Origin: Lithobates sylvaticus
Lineage: Eukaryota; Chordata; Amphibia; Anura; Ranidae
Reading direction: 5' to 3'
Assembly (NCBI GenBank): GCA_028564925.1
Contig: CM053026.1
Coordinates: 135,112,031-135,176,030 of the forward strand
Length of the DNA: 64,000 bases
Shown here: positions 35,961 to 47,700 of the stretch, in pieces
Layout of the letters: the number at the start of each line of letters is the position of its first letter
Numbering within the stretch: position 1 is the first letter of the stretch
Notes under the pieces: model-generated
Told to the model about the DNA's origin: nothing
Databases searched by the model: none
The model's input: the letters and a program-made list of their open reading frames with translations, nothing else
Translations under genes and position numbers: made by a program

Positions 35961-36541
35961 GGAAAGTAAAGGGAAGTAGACTGTTTCCTAAAAATACTCT
36001 TTTGTGGGGCCCTTTACATAACCCCTCAAATTTTCTCTGTTTAATAGAAGTTAAAGTAGATGCAAACCTGAACTGAATGACATTAAGATTGCTAAAGCAT
36101 GTGTATAAAAAAAAATGTTCATATTCATTTCAACATCCATTACATTGTTAGAACTGCATTCATTTTTAACTTTGAGATCTCCTTATCATTTGCCATAACA
36201 TTTTATCTTTCATTTCTCCATCTTCTTAGATTTTACCATCTTGCAGGGTTTGAAATTTGTCAAACATATATGCCCCACTAATTCCTAAACTTGCTTCCCC
36301 CTTTCACTAATAACAGTTTAAACTCTTTCAATCTTCCCATAAACCTTGTCCCTAGTAGAGTAGACTTTCTTCCATTTAGGAGATAACTGTCTATAGTGTA
36401 TGGTTTAACTCCAACAAAAATCTCAGTGCTTTAGAAACACAAATCTTGGCTTCACTTGCCATGAGATGGATGTCAAAAGCTCAGAAACACAAGATTGCAT
36501 TATTCTCTGCAGTATCTTCTAGTTCTGATACTTTGGCTGTC
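35961..36541. other. Unassigned AT-rich DNA, possible CR1 remnant
   Basis: No gene is recognised. Parts of 36270-36400 (TTTAAACTCTTTCAATCTTCC and following, shortened here) recall CR1 3' sequence but are too worn to define. Confidence 0.35.
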
Positions 36542-36918
36542 TTAGGCCCCTTTCACAGGTGCGGACCATATGTCCGTATTTCATCCATCTGTTGTCGAAT
36601 AAAATACGGACATACATGCATCCCTATGGGATAGCGGGTGTCAGTGGATGAACATCCGCTGACACCCGATATCATCCGTCTCCGCTTTGGTCTAATTTTG
36701 CAGGCGGAGGAAAATCCTATTTTTCTATCCATCTGCAGAGCGGATCAGATGAACACGGACAGACGGTCTGTGTTCATCTGATCCCCTATAGAGGAGAGCG
36801 GAGATCTGACAGGGCGGTCCCTGCACAGTGTGCAGGGACCGCCCTGTCATCCGCTGGCTCAGCGGGGATCAACGGGCGATTAATCATTACGGATCTGTCC
36901 CATGTGAAAGGGGCCTAA
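36542..36918. mobile_element. Palindromic MITE with TTAGGCCCCTTTCACA ends, copy 1
   Basis: The ends TTAGGCCCCTTTCACA and TGTGAAAGGGGCCTAA are inverted repeats. The interior contains GTCAGTGGATGAACATCCGC-type self-complementary segments and CCGCCCTGTCA near the right side. There is no coding content. The target duplication is ambiguous because TTA and TAA could belong to the ends. Confidence 0.75.
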
Positions 36919-36960
36919 CTGTTCATTGTTAATTGGGAAAAAACAGGTGTTGTGAGTGTA

Positions 36961-37358
36961 TTAGGCTTCTTTCACACGGGACGGATCCGTAATGATCTGC
37001 GAACCCGTGAACATCCGCTTGCTCCGCGTTGATCGATCCATTGATCCCCACTGAGCCAGCGGATGACACACTGTGCAGGGACCGCCCTGTCAGATCTCCG
37101 CTCTCCTCTATGGGGGATCGGATGAACACGGACCGTCTGTCTGTGTTCATCCGATCCACTCTGCAGACGGATAGAAAAATAGGATTTTCCTCCATCTGCA
37201 GAATCGGACCATAGCGGAGACGGATGATATCGGTTGTCAGCGGATGTTCATCCGCTGACACCCGCTATCCCATAGGGATGCATGTATGTCTGTATTTCAT
37301 CCATAAAACGGATGGATGAAATACGGACATACGGTCCGCACATGTGAAAGGGGCCTTA
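36961..37358. mobile_element. Palindromic MITE, copy 2, inverted relative to copy 1
   Basis: It has the same family ends (TTAGGCTTCTTTCACACGGG and ATGTGAAAGGGGCCTTA) and the same interior blocks in opposite order, so copies 1 and 2 form an inverted pair across 42 bp. Both-strand open frames (36929-37261 and 37029-37214) are by-products of the symmetry. Confidence 0.75.
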
Positions 37359-37439
37359 GGGTCAAGCCCACACATTCTGGCAAATTGAAAAGGCGATTAC
37401 CAGGTATTTGGCATCTCAGGGTAAACCCTGAGCCCTGCA

Positions 37440-37740
37440 TTCTGTTTTAAATACTACTGACCTCTGTAATGTATGTTTTCTAGTACTGACAACTTCACTC
37501 TGTTACTTACTCCTGACCTCTGAACTCTGCGGTACGCACTATTGACTCATGTACTCTGTGTTTCTTACTTTCGACCCCTACACTGTATTGTTTCTTACTT
37601 TTGATCACTGCACTGTATGTTATGTACTACTAACCTCTGCACTGTGAACTACTTACTTCTGACCTCTGCATTCTGCATTACTTACTCCTGACTCCTGCAC
37701 TGTGCATTACATCCTACTGACCTCCTACTGCTCTTTCCTT
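37440..37740. repeat. Degenerate tandem repeat, unit about 36 bp
   Basis: Roughly eight units repeat the pattern TACTNCTGACCTCTGCACTG with TGCATTACTTAC between. Divergence between units is substantial. Confidence 0.8.
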
Positions 37741-37744
37741 ACTC

Positions 37745-39278
37745 TTTAATGAGGCATTGCTGCACCCTGGTGATCTTTGAGCTCTTCCTTGCTATTCAGG
37801 TACATTTTTACCTCTCCAGAGTTGCCTACCTCTGAGCCAATGCAAATGACAATGAAACACATAAAGCAATAAAGCTGTGGTGAGTGTGCCAAATTACAGC
37901 TTTGCAAGGTTTCCTGATTTAAATAATAAATACTTGGAATATGCATACATATTTATTCTGAATACTGCTAATCTGTTAGTAAAGAATAAGGATCAATGTA
38001 ATGTAATATTACCACCTTTTAAGTTAAAACACTGGTCTTATAATCCCTTTCCTACCAACTGGTTAAAACATTGGTTAAAAACTCCTATTTTAAACAGGCT
38101 GGTAAAACCCTGGACACATAGTAGCACTAGATGGATGTAGAATAGTGTATAGATCACTGGGCAGTTTCAAATGACGCTTCAGAATATTATGGTAATGTTA
38201 AAAGGTGTTGAAGATGGTTAAAAATGCATTTCTAAAATGAATGACTATTATTTTGGCAGTGGTACTATAACCTTGAGAAGAATATTAATATCACAAATGT
38301 TATACTACATTCAGTTCTCTATAATTTTTGCACTTCTTAATACCATTTCCTGTCTTGGTTCAATAGAAAAATTCCTTAACAGGGAGGTCACTTTGGAACT
38401 GCCCTTTTGGAAGACGGTAGCACACATCAAAGGCTATACATCTTAGCTCAACAGTAACTATACATCTTAGCTCAGCGTTATTAGCCATGACACATTCAGA
38501 GTGGATACTAAAACTACTTACCAGGGTCATCTCCTCATGGTCATTTCATGTAAGGGTTGAAGTAAATTTTTAATGGCATTTTGTCTCGCCGAACCTTTCT
38601 TAACCAGTATGGATGCACAGACCTCTTAAAAATACTTAGCTACTTAACCACTCTACATCAGGCATATATAAATGGCAACCATACACATCAAAAAAGATGC
38701 ATTATTGTATTTTAATTTAAGATGATTATTCAAGATAATTATCTTCAGGCTATTTGTTAAAGTGGGACTACAACAAAAAGGTGCTTTTCTTGTTTTGGCA
38801 AGAGTGGGAGGGGAATAGCTGTACTGGATTTTTATTGGCTGATCCCCCTTCACTTCCTAACCTGGGGAGGAAATCAGCTCAATGTAAAGGTATCTCACTC
38901 GGAGTTCCCATGATCTCTCCTCTGTATATGTTTCAGTGACAACTGTACAATTTTCTGTTTTGTCCCCTACAGCACAGACCAGGTAGCTGTTAAATTCTTT
39001 AACATTTGTACTTGCTACCCAAAAACTTGAAAAGTAGTTTACGCTTGCCTGGGTTTTGCAGTTAATCTGAAAAAGATTACTCAAAAGGTCTAAAGGGCAC
39101 CATTTATGGGGTTTAAAATTAATGACTTTTGCAAACTTCTGCCATTGAGGTCTCACATCCTTATCAAAGACAGTGTTAGATCATTTTTTTATTTTTTATT
39201 TAAATATAATGGTTATTGGCATTTTAAATTGAACAGCAAAAAAAGGTTTGAAAAACTGTTTCATAAAACACTTTCACT
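37745..39278. other. Mostly unassigned DNA; possible TTAA element start at 38757
   Basis: No gene is recognised. TTAAAGTGGGACTACAAC at 38757 resembles a left end of the TTAAAG MITE family, but I cannot find its right partner. The segment near 37970-38110 has repeated TTAAAACACTGG-like words. Confidence 0.4.
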
Positions 39279-39286
39279 GTATGTAA

Positions 39287-39863
39287 CAGTGGCGGCCCGT
39301 TCATGGCCACCCCTATCCAGCGTCCAGCCCCCTGATCTAAATGCAGGGCACCAGACCATGGATTAAAATGGGGGGTGTTGTTTTTTGAAGCAAGTGATTA
39401 AAGCCTCAGGCTCTAATAGGCTTCAAAAAAAAGGTGGGCTTGGGGTGCAGAGCACTGCTCTCCGAGCCTACCCAGTTGTGTGAAAATGTGCCAATTAATA
39501 TTCACTATTAACACACTGATCTTCCTCCCGGCCAATCGGGAAATGGGTCTTGAGACCTGTCACCCGATTGACTGAAAGGACAGGCGATCCTATTGGTCGC
39601 CTAGGAGGAGGAGACGCATGACGGAAGCCACCATGATGGAGTAGAGGACACAGGAGCCGCTGCCCGCCACCTGTAGGAGCTTGCGACCATCAACGCGCCC
39701 GCTGCCCACCGCCCACCACAGCTAGATGAGGTAAGTGCCGGACTGACTGGCCGCTGACCGACCGGCAGACAGAGGGCATGGGGGGAAGGGGGGGAGTGTC
39801 ACCGGACCACCTAGGGGGGGTGGTTGTTTGCTGCTCCCCCAAAAAAAACACCAGCCACCACTG
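39287..39863. mobile_element. hAT-type element, duplication GTATGTAA
   Basis: The ends CAGTGGCGGC and GCCACCACTG are inverted repeats, flanked by the perfect 8-bp duplication GTATGTAA (39279-39286 and 39864-39871). The interior is GC-rich (39590-39800) with no transposase. The CAGTGGCG start is shared with the element at 16264, suggesting related families. Confidence 0.85.
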
Positions 39864-40348
39864 GTATGTAATATTCAGTTGTTACCATCTATTAGTGTGC
39901 TATGGGCTTCTTAACCCCTTTATGCCTAAGGGTAAAACAAATCTAAATGCCTAAGCACAATTTTATCAAAGTAAAACTTGCCCAAGATAGTAAAAAAATG
40001 TAGCTGTAAATTTCTTGTTACTACCATAACCTACAGTACCACCAGAACAACCCAAAATAAATTCTCCTGGTCCTGACAATTGCAGCGATATTACATGTCT
40101 ATGGTATTTGTTGTTTGTACCTGTAGTACAGCCCAGAAGCAATAGTGCACTTTTTTAGGCTACCTAAAACACACTGACACTGATACTAACTGACTCTCAC
40201 AGTGAGAGAAATACAGGGGGAGCTTTGCAGTGACTGTATGATCATTAGTACAGGGCCCGGGGCTCTTGGTGAGACGTGCACCCAGCACAAAGGCAGATAC
40301 GCATATATGTGGCCCCATGGAAAAAAAAGCCCAGTGCAGTGGGGTCGT

Positions 40349-40420
40349 ACATACACTATATTACCAAAAGTATTGGGACGCCTGCCGTTACACACACATG
40401 ACCTTTAATGGCATCCAAAG
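40349..40420. mobile_element. Tc1-like terminal fragment
   Basis: TACACTATATTACCAAAAGT followed by ATTGGGACGCCTGCC and CATGACCTTTAATGGCATCC is, from memory, the left end of a widespread vertebrate Tc1-like family. Only this end is present, so it is a truncated or solo end. Confidence 0.6.
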
Positions 40421-40603
40421 AAAGAAACCACTGCAGAGAAACTACATCTCCAATGTGTGTTGCCACCGTCCCTTAATTTAATGTATAGAACGAAAAGTAC
40501 CCCCCCCCCCTGATACTATGGGACTTTAAGGACAAACTATGGTAAACATATTATATTATATTGGTGCAAACATCACCATTGAATTACATGATACATGATA
40601 CAG

Positions 40604-41862
40604 CAGGGGCGGATCCAGGGGGAAGCAATGTGGAAATTGTCCCCCCCCCGAGAAATTAGATGCGGGTGAGAGAGTGGGCAGGTGAGAGAGCTGGCAGGTG
40701 AGAGAGCGGGCGGGCCGGTGTTGTGTCGAGATCGGTTTCCCCTACAAAATCTGTTTCCCCTGGCTCTCAGCTGAGATCGGAAATACGCCCCTCCAGCCCT
40801 CTGCACCGCTGCACCTCCTGCTCTCCCCCGAATGCTAATCATCCTTCTACTGCCCCCGTGCATTCAGGGGAGAGTAGGAGGAGCAGCGGTGCAGATCGCT
40901 GGAGGGGCGTAGTTCCAATCTCAGCCAAGAGCCAGGGGAAACAGATTTTGTAGGGGAAACCGACATCATCTCTCACCGCCCGCCCTCACTGTGCAGGCAG
41001 CTATGGGCAACAGAGAGATTACATCATCTCTCTGATGCCTGACTATGGGACACAGCAAAAGACAATCCCCACCTTAGCAGCAAGTGACAGTCTGCAACAC
41101 GTGGCAGGTGACGTGACAAGTGACAATCCGCAACATGTGGCAAATGACGTGGCAAGTGACAATCTGCAACATGTGGCAGGTGATGTGGCAAGTGACAATC
41201 TGAATCTGGCGGCAGGCAAGTGACAACCAGCAATGTGTGGCAGGTGATGTGGCAAGTGACAATCTGCAACCTGTGGCAGGTGACGTGGCAAATGACAGTC
41301 CACAATGTGTGGCAGGTGACGTGGCAAGTGAAAATCCGAAGCATGTGGCAGGTGACATGGCAAGGGACAATCCGCAACATGTGGCAGGTAATGTGGCAAG
41401 TGATGTGGCAAGTGACAATATGCAACATGTGGTATGTGAAAACCTGCATCTGGCGGCAGGCAAGTGACAACCAGCAACGCGTGGCAAGTGACAATCCGCA
41501 ACCTGTGGCAGGTGACGTGGCAAGTGACATGGCAAGTGACAATGCGCAACATGTGGCAGGTGACATGGCAAGTGACAATCTGCATCTGGCGGTAGGCAAG
41601 TGACAACCAGCAACATGTGGCAGGTGACGTGGCAAGTGACAATCCGCATCTGGTGGCAAGTGACATGCTCAGGACTCCCACTGATTCTGCATTATGGTGA
41701 GTTGAACTATTTCATTTTATATAACAATAATAATAAAATAATGCGCATGGTGCCAGGATGATTAAAGCGCCAACACCAGCCATTTCCCCGATAAATTGCC
41801 CGCAAAAAAAACATATTTTCTGGCAGTGCCCCTCCCGAGACTAGACCCTGGATCCACCCCTG
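40604..41862. mobile_element. hAT-type element carrying a minisatellite, duplication TGATACAG
   Basis: The ends CAGGGGCGGATCCAGGG and CCCTGGATCCACCCCTG are near-perfect inverted repeats. The perfect 8-bp duplication TGATACAG flanks them (40596-40603 and 41863-41870). Inside, AGATCGG..CAGATTTTGTAGGGGAAAC segments are inverted around 40840, and about half of the element is the minisatellite at 41058-41668. No transposase is visible. Confidence 0.9.
41058..41668. repeat. Minisatellite, 36-bp unit built from 12-bp subunits
   Basis: The unit is GTGGCAGGTGAC, GTGGCAAGTGAC, AATCTGCAACAT, three related 12-mers, with variants where a 12-mer is added or missing and occasional GCGGCAGGCAAGTGACAACC units. 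Because 12 and 36 are multiples of three and the unit lacks stops, several frames stay open on both strands (up to 212 codons on the minus strand). These are not genes. Confidence 0.9.
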
Positions 41863-41870
41863 TGATACAG

Positions 41871-42206
41871 ATTATAAGACCAAGCTCATAAAGAGCTAGT
41901 GAAAGGCATACAGGTTGCTTCTTATGCAGCCCAATGAGTTTCGGGAGTCTCAAAATATATCCCTTCTTCAGGGGCATAGAGAAGACCATACATTTGAATA
42001 TGCTCTAAAACAGAACAGAACACACAGATTAATGACATAATCAGGGCATAATATGCCCGAGCATGCGTCGTGTGGCGGTTGTCCATCCATGTAAAGATCT
42101 AGAATATCACTCTGCCATGAATTCTCAGGTGATATCATCCACTACCTAGGTCATCATTTCTTTGAGCATTCTGTGCACCGCCTCAGCCGTGAGCGTTCGT
42201 ATGTAT
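41871..42206. other. Flanking DNA, possible older repeat
   Basis: No gene. AATGAGTTTCGGGAGTCTCA and CCCTTCTTCAGGGGCATAG recall the tails of frog retroposons, but no boundary is found. Continuity with 44448-44760 is expected once the palindromic hAT is removed. Confidence 0.35.
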
Positions 42207-42814
42207 ATGCCAATTAGGGATGACCTAACCTGGCAGGCCGCAGGAAAAGAGGGGGGATGAGAACGGCCCTCCCTCCCTTCTGAACCATACCAGGCCACAT
42301 GCCCTCAACATTGGGAGGGTGCTTTGGGGTCTGTGACCCCTCAAAGCACCATGTCCCCATGTTGATGGGGACCAGGGCCTCGTCCCCACAACCCTGGCCA
42401 TTGGTTGTGGGGGTCTGCCGGCGGGGGGCTTATCGGAATCTGGAAGCCCCCTTTAACAAGGGGACCCCCAGATCCCACCCCCCCTGTGTGAAATGGTAAG
42501 GGGGTACAAAAGTACCCCTACCATTTCACCAAAAAAGTGACAAAAATGTTAAAAATGACAGGAGAAAATTCCTTTATTAAAATCTTTCTTCTGGTCTTCC
42601 TTTCTTCATCCTTCGGTTTCTTGATCTTCTTCTTCTTCCATCTTCTACCATCTTCTTCCATCTTCTTCTTCCATCTTCTTCTTCCTCCGATCCGCTTCTT
42701 CTTGCTCTGGTCTTCTCGTCCGGCATCTTCTTCCACGGCGCCGGTGTCTCTTCTTGGGCCGCTCCGCGCAATCGGAGGCTCCCGCTGTGTGAGGCTTCGC
42801 TGCGTCTGACAGCT

Positions 42815-42822
42815 CTTTTATA
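42815..42822 (-). promoter_or_regulatory. TATA-like box, left arm of palindrome
   Basis: CTTTTATA (TATAAAAG on the minus strand) is followed leftward by AGCTGTCAGACGCAGCG and then an open purine-rich stretch. It mirrors the box at 42949. Function is inferred from motif and symmetry only. Confidence 0.4.
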
Positions 42823-42948
42823 ATGGAGGGCGGGGCCACCTGGTGACCCCGCCCCCCTCTGACGCACAGGGGACGTCATGGGGACTTCCCTATGGCTTTC
42901 CCCATGACGTCAGAGGGGACGGGGTCACCAGGTGGCCCCGCCCTCCGT

Positions 42949-42956
42949 TATAAAAG
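42949..42956 (+). promoter_or_regulatory. TATA-like box, right arm of palindrome
   Basis: TATAAAAG is preceded by GC-rich CCCCGCCCTCC and followed by AGCTGTCAGACGCAGCG. An ATG-initiated frame containing KKSRARRSGSEEEEDGRRRW lies downstream but is driven by the GAAGAAGATGG repeat. No transcription evidence can be seen. Confidence 0.4.
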
Positions 42957-44118
42957 AGCTGTCAGACGCAGCGAAGCCTCACACAGCGGGAGCCTCCCAT
43001 TGCACGGAGTGGCCCAAGAAGAGACACCGACGCCGTGGAACAAGATGCCGGACAAGAAGAGCAGAGCAAGAAGAAGCGGATCGGAGGAAGAAGAAGATGG
43101 AAGAAGAAGATGGAAGAAGATGGAAGAAGATGGTAGAAGATGGAAGAAGAAGATGAAGAAACCGAAGGATGAAGAAAGGAAGAAGGAAGACCAGAAGAAA
43201 GAAGATTTTAATAAAGGAATTGTCAAAGACTGTCTCCTGTCATTTTTAACATTTTTGTCACTTTTTTTTGGTGAAATGGTAGGGATACTTTTGTACCCCC
43301 TTACCATTTCACACAGGGGGGGCGGGATCTGGGGGTCCCCTTGTTAACATGGGGGACATGGTGCTTTGAGGGGTCACAGACCCCCAAAGCATCCTCTCAA
43401 TGTTGAGGGCATGTGGCCTGGTACGGTTCAGGAGGGACCGCCTTCGTCCCCCCTCTTTTTCATGCAGGTTGCATGCTCGGATAAGGGTCTTGTATGGATT
43501 TTGAGGGGGACCCCACGCCATTTTTTTCTTTTGGCCGGGGTTCCCCTTAAAACCCATCCCAGACCTGAAGGGTCTGGTATGGATATTTAGGGGGACCCCT
43601 ACGTCATTTTTTTTTTAATTTGAAGAGGGGTTCCCCTTAATATCCATAGCAGACCTGAAGGGCCTGGTAATTGAATTTGGGGGAAACCCCACGCTTTTTT
43701 TTTTATCAATGACTTTTTTTTTTTTTATCAATGACTTTCAATGAATGACTGTTCTCTGTGTTACAGGAGTCGGCAAAACATTAGCCGCAGATGCTGCCTT
43801 AGATAACACAACAGGCCAGAAGGGTAAAGGTGGTTTAATGTGCTACTGCTGTGCTATACTAACACAGCACGCACACACACTAACTACTCCTGCAGGTGGC
43901 TGGATTGGTAGAGATTGAGAACAGCACTGAGAAGAATAAACTACCCTGCCTATTTTTTCTCTTTCCCTTCACTAATCCCCAGAATCCACAAGCAGATAAT
44001 GTAGATGAATCACAAGCAGATAATGCAGATGAATCAAAACAGCAGATAATGCACAAGCAGACACTGTACAGAACAGTACAGTCTCTCACTGTTCCTAACG
44101 CCGGAACACACTACATGA

Positions 44119-44352
44119 GGCCGCCGGCACGGCGGCCTTATATAGTGTGGGGCGTGTACTAAACCCCCTGAGCTATAATTGGCCACAGGCATCCTGCCTG
44201 TGGCCAATTATTGCTCTCCTTGCCGCTGGCTCTATGATTGGCCAAGCATGCAGGGTCACAGTGCATGCTTGGCCAATCATCAGCCAGCAATGCACTGCGA
44301 CTGGCGCAGTGCATCGTGGACCGTTCGCATCACACGAATTTGATGCGAACGG
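44119..44352. repeat. Array of five hairpins near the right end of palindromic hAT copy 2
   Basis: In order: GGCCGCCG..CGGCGGCC (44119-44137); TAATTGGCCACAGGC and its inverse (44176-44210); ATGATTGGCCAAGCATGC and its inverse (44234-44280); TGCACTGCG..CGCAGTGCA (44291-44313); CCGTTCGCATCA..TGATGCGAACGG (44321-44352). All have perfect arms of 8-18 bases. Two contain ATTGG (CCAAT box) on both strands, and TTATATAG follows the first. Confidence 0.85.
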
Positions 44353-44447
44353 CCCCTGTAGTTCTGGGCTCGACGAGCGGACGAACGGCCGATGTTCGAT
44401 TCGAACATGGGTTTGAATCGAACACCGAGCCCATCCCTAATGCCAAT

Positions 44448-44760
44448 TTATGACTCTGTTTAATCTATTCGAATTCCCTTATATTGCTTTGCATTTATTT
44501 AACTATATGAATTCCTTCTAATACAATGTGCATTTAATTCCATGTTTCTACATGGATTCTGTTGGTGTTCAAGCCAGGGTTTGACCCTTCTTCCTCTGAC
44601 CCATTATATTCCCGCCCGGTGCACAAAGGCCTACCTTTCAGTATGGGCGGCCTTCTTATGCGGCACTGCATGATGCTGTGTGTGGAATTGCGCTTTGTCC
44701 ATGCATTTGCTGTACATGTGTGCGCCAGTGGGCTGTGGGTGCATGGCGCCCTTCCACTAC
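44448..44760. other. Unassigned DNA between hAT copy 2 and LINE C
   Basis: No gene is recognised. The right part (44580-44760) is moderately GC-rich. Open frames on both strands show no known domain. Confidence 0.35.
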
Positions 44761-44765
44761 CCGAG

Positions 44766-47700
44766 TTCTCTCCACAAAAAGAAGAGGACGCAGCGTTTAG
44801 ACGAACTGATGGCCCAAATAGCCGCATTAGAATCAAACCACAAACGTAATCCCAAGGACACACTAGCTGACCAACTACTGACATTAAGACAGGAACTCAG
44901 AACCTTACTACTCCACTCGTATGAATTCCTCCACAAAAAACTAAAAGCGACCACATACTCTACCTCCAACAAAGCGGGGAAGTACCTTGCACAACGACTC
45001 AAAGGCAGACGCGCAAAGACCAAAATTTCCCAACTCCTTCACCCACAAACAAAAATACCCCTACACAACCCAAATAGCTGACGAATTTAGCACCTACTAC
45101 GGCGACCTCTACAATTTAAACCGAGACCCACACACTCCTCAACCCTCCCAGCACGAGATCGACAAATTTCTACAACACCTACACCTACCCACGTTGACTA
45201 CAGAACAACTACAGGCTCTCAACGCCCCGTTCACAGACCAAGAAATACAGATGACTATCAACTCCCTTCCTACAGGAAAAGCACCGGGCCCAGATGGGCT
45301 ATCGGGAGAATATTATAAACAAAACTCCCCTCAACTACTACAACACCTATATGAACTTTTCAACAATGCTGCCTCCTCTTCTGGATTCTCTAAAGAATAT
45401 TTAAACGCTCTTGTAATAGCAATACCAAAACCAGGGAAGGAGTCGAATGTCCCCCAAAACTTCCGCCCAATCTCCCTGCTCAACCTTGACCTCAAAATTT
45501 ATGCAAAAGTAATAGCTACGAGACTACTCCAGATCATGCCCACCCTTATACATAACGACCAGACAGGTTTCACGAAAGACAGGCAAGCCTCAGATGCTAC
45601 CAGACGGATGCTCACTCTCATACACCATGCTGACTCCATAGGAACGCCTTCTCTGCTTCTATCCTTGGATGCAGAGAAGGCGTTCGACAGAGTCCATTGG
45701 ACTTACCTCCGAACTACCCTCCGGAAATTCGGATTCGAAGGCCGTATACTAAACGCCATTATGGCATTGTACTCTAACCCTGAAGCCCAAGTTTTCACTG
45801 AAGGCATGCTTTCGCGTCCATTCCCCATCACCAATGGCACACGCCAGGGCTGCCCCTTATCCCCCCTTATATTCAACTTACTCATGGAACCCTTGGCTGA
45901 ACATGTCCGCTCTAATCCCATTATCTCGGGTCTCCAAGTCGGTCCAATCTCCCATAAAATCAGTTTATTCGCTGACAATGTCATTCTAATCCTTACTAAT
46001 CCGACTTCTTCCCTGGCCGAAGTACAAAAATTGTTAACCTGGTTTAGCTCAATTTCATATTATAAGGTAAACACTACTAAATCTTTCATACTCGACATCC
46101 ACATTGACGCTACCATCAGAAACCTACTACAACTACAATATTCGTATACATGGACAGACAAAGACATTTCCTACCTAGGAATCACACTACCAAGAACACT
46201 CAGACATCTATACTCATGCAACTTCCTGCCACTCCTACAAACTATTCAATCGACATCCCAATCGATTGCGCAACATGAACTCTATTGGTCTGGCAGACTA
46301 GCAGCCTTTAAAATGATCTGTCTTCCCCAAATACTGTATTTCTTCAGAACCCTTCCCGTCCCACTCCCCTCCTCCTTTTTTAGAATCCTTCGAACCATCT
46401 TCAACAAATTTTTATGGAAAAATAACAAGCCACGATGCGCACACCAGAAACTAATCAAACACAAACTTGCAGGTGGAGTGGGCTCCATAGATTTTGAGGA
46501 TTACTACCTGTCCGCCATTGTAGCCCAACTGCCCAAATGGTTTCAACCAGGTCCGAGCTTGTCTTGGACGCAATTAGAAAGCTTCACTCTCACTCGACCC
46601 AACCTAAAAGACTGGCTCATCAGCACCCCCCTCGGCACTCCAATCCCGACCTCCATCCCTCCAACTATGAAAGCCTCCGTTTACGCTTGGAAAAAGCTAA
46701 CAGCTCTACCAAACCCTTCCCCACCCGCCCCCCAATTTCATATTCCGCTCGAAACTCTATAATTTTTATCGCCAGACCTACCAATCGCAAGCTGGACCCT
46801 CAAAGGGATCCGCTCCCTACAGGACCTCATCCAAGTCGACCACCTCAAACCTTTCCCACAACTTCAGACTGAATACGACCTGCCTATCTCGGAACACTTT
46901 AATTATTTGCGTATACACCACTGCCTGCACACTCTATCACTCCCCCTATACACTGTTGATGTTAAATCCTGGGACTACCTTACCAACCCCACCTCTAGAA
47001 CTAGAGGCATGTCCCATTTCTACAACCAACTACAAAGTAAAACCGACTTTACCAAATTTGACTCCCATCACAGATGAGAAACAGACCTTGCACTCACCTT
47101 CTCTGACTCTCAATGGCAAAGGGCACTCAAGTCTATCTACAAATCCACTAAATGTGCTGCCCTATGGGAACTCACACAGAAAATTTCACTACGGTGGTAC
47201 CTTACACCATCCAAACTATCCTCCTTTGACCCCCGTAAACCCTCCACCTGCTGGAGGTGCAACTCAAACATTGGTGATATGCTCCACATTTTCTGGGCCT
47301 GCCCCAAACTACAAAACTACTGGAATAACATATTCCAGCTCATCACGAATATTTCCAAATGCGCAACCCCTCCGTCACCAGCACTTGCAATCCTTAATCC
47401 GTTGAGACCTTCCCTACCCCTCAAGATACACGACAACACACATTCTTCTTGCTGCAAGACTTAACATTACCAGACACTGGAAATCTGATGCTGCGCTGAC
47501 ATTATCCCAAGTCGTTGACTTGGTAACCCTGCATCACAGCTATGAAACAGTGACGGCATCCAACAACACTCAATCCACCAAAACAGCCTTCCACTGGCAA
47601 CCCTGGACTAACTGGATAGACCGACGATTTCCTCTTGACCGAGCAACACTATTGGACTCTCCCTACCCTTACTTTCACCTAGACTGCCAAATTACATACA

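Larger units (their letters stand above)
42215..44439. mobile_element. Giant palindromic hAT-type element, copy 2, duplication ATGCCAAT
   Basis: It begins TAGGGATGACC and ends CCCATCCCTA. The perfect 8-bp duplication ATGCCAAT flanks it (42207-42214 and 44440-44447). The palindrome centre is near 42887 (TCCCTATGG region). The arms hold purine/pyrimidine-rich GAAGAAGATGG repeats (42600-42700 and 43070-43200). The left arm has lost several hundred bases between its end and CTGGCAGGCCGCAGG, whereas the right side keeps them and adds distinct sequence at 43790-44400. Mirror-image TATAAAAG motifs flank the centre. It carries no transposase. Confidence 0.85.

Noticed and set aside
41058-41668. CRISPR-like regularly spaced repeats
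   Set aside because: Units are contiguous and hierarchical with no unique spacers, and the context is a eukaryotic hAT element.
41024-41681. Three overlapping minus-strand reading frames of 191-212 codons with Cys/His-rich repeats resembling zinc-binding proteins
   Set aside because: They are translations of the 12/36-bp minisatellite in different frames; the periodicity and lack of stops explain them.
42892-43347. 151-codon frame with Lys/Glu/Arg-rich sequence as a host gene
   Set aside because: The composition comes from GAAGAAGATGG repeats, and the mirror arm gives the same peptide on the other strand.
44987-46762. A domesticated host reverse transcriptase gene
   Set aside because: The frame starts mid-linker, lacks a catalytic Asp, continues in other frames and ends in a LINE 3' tail with poly-A.
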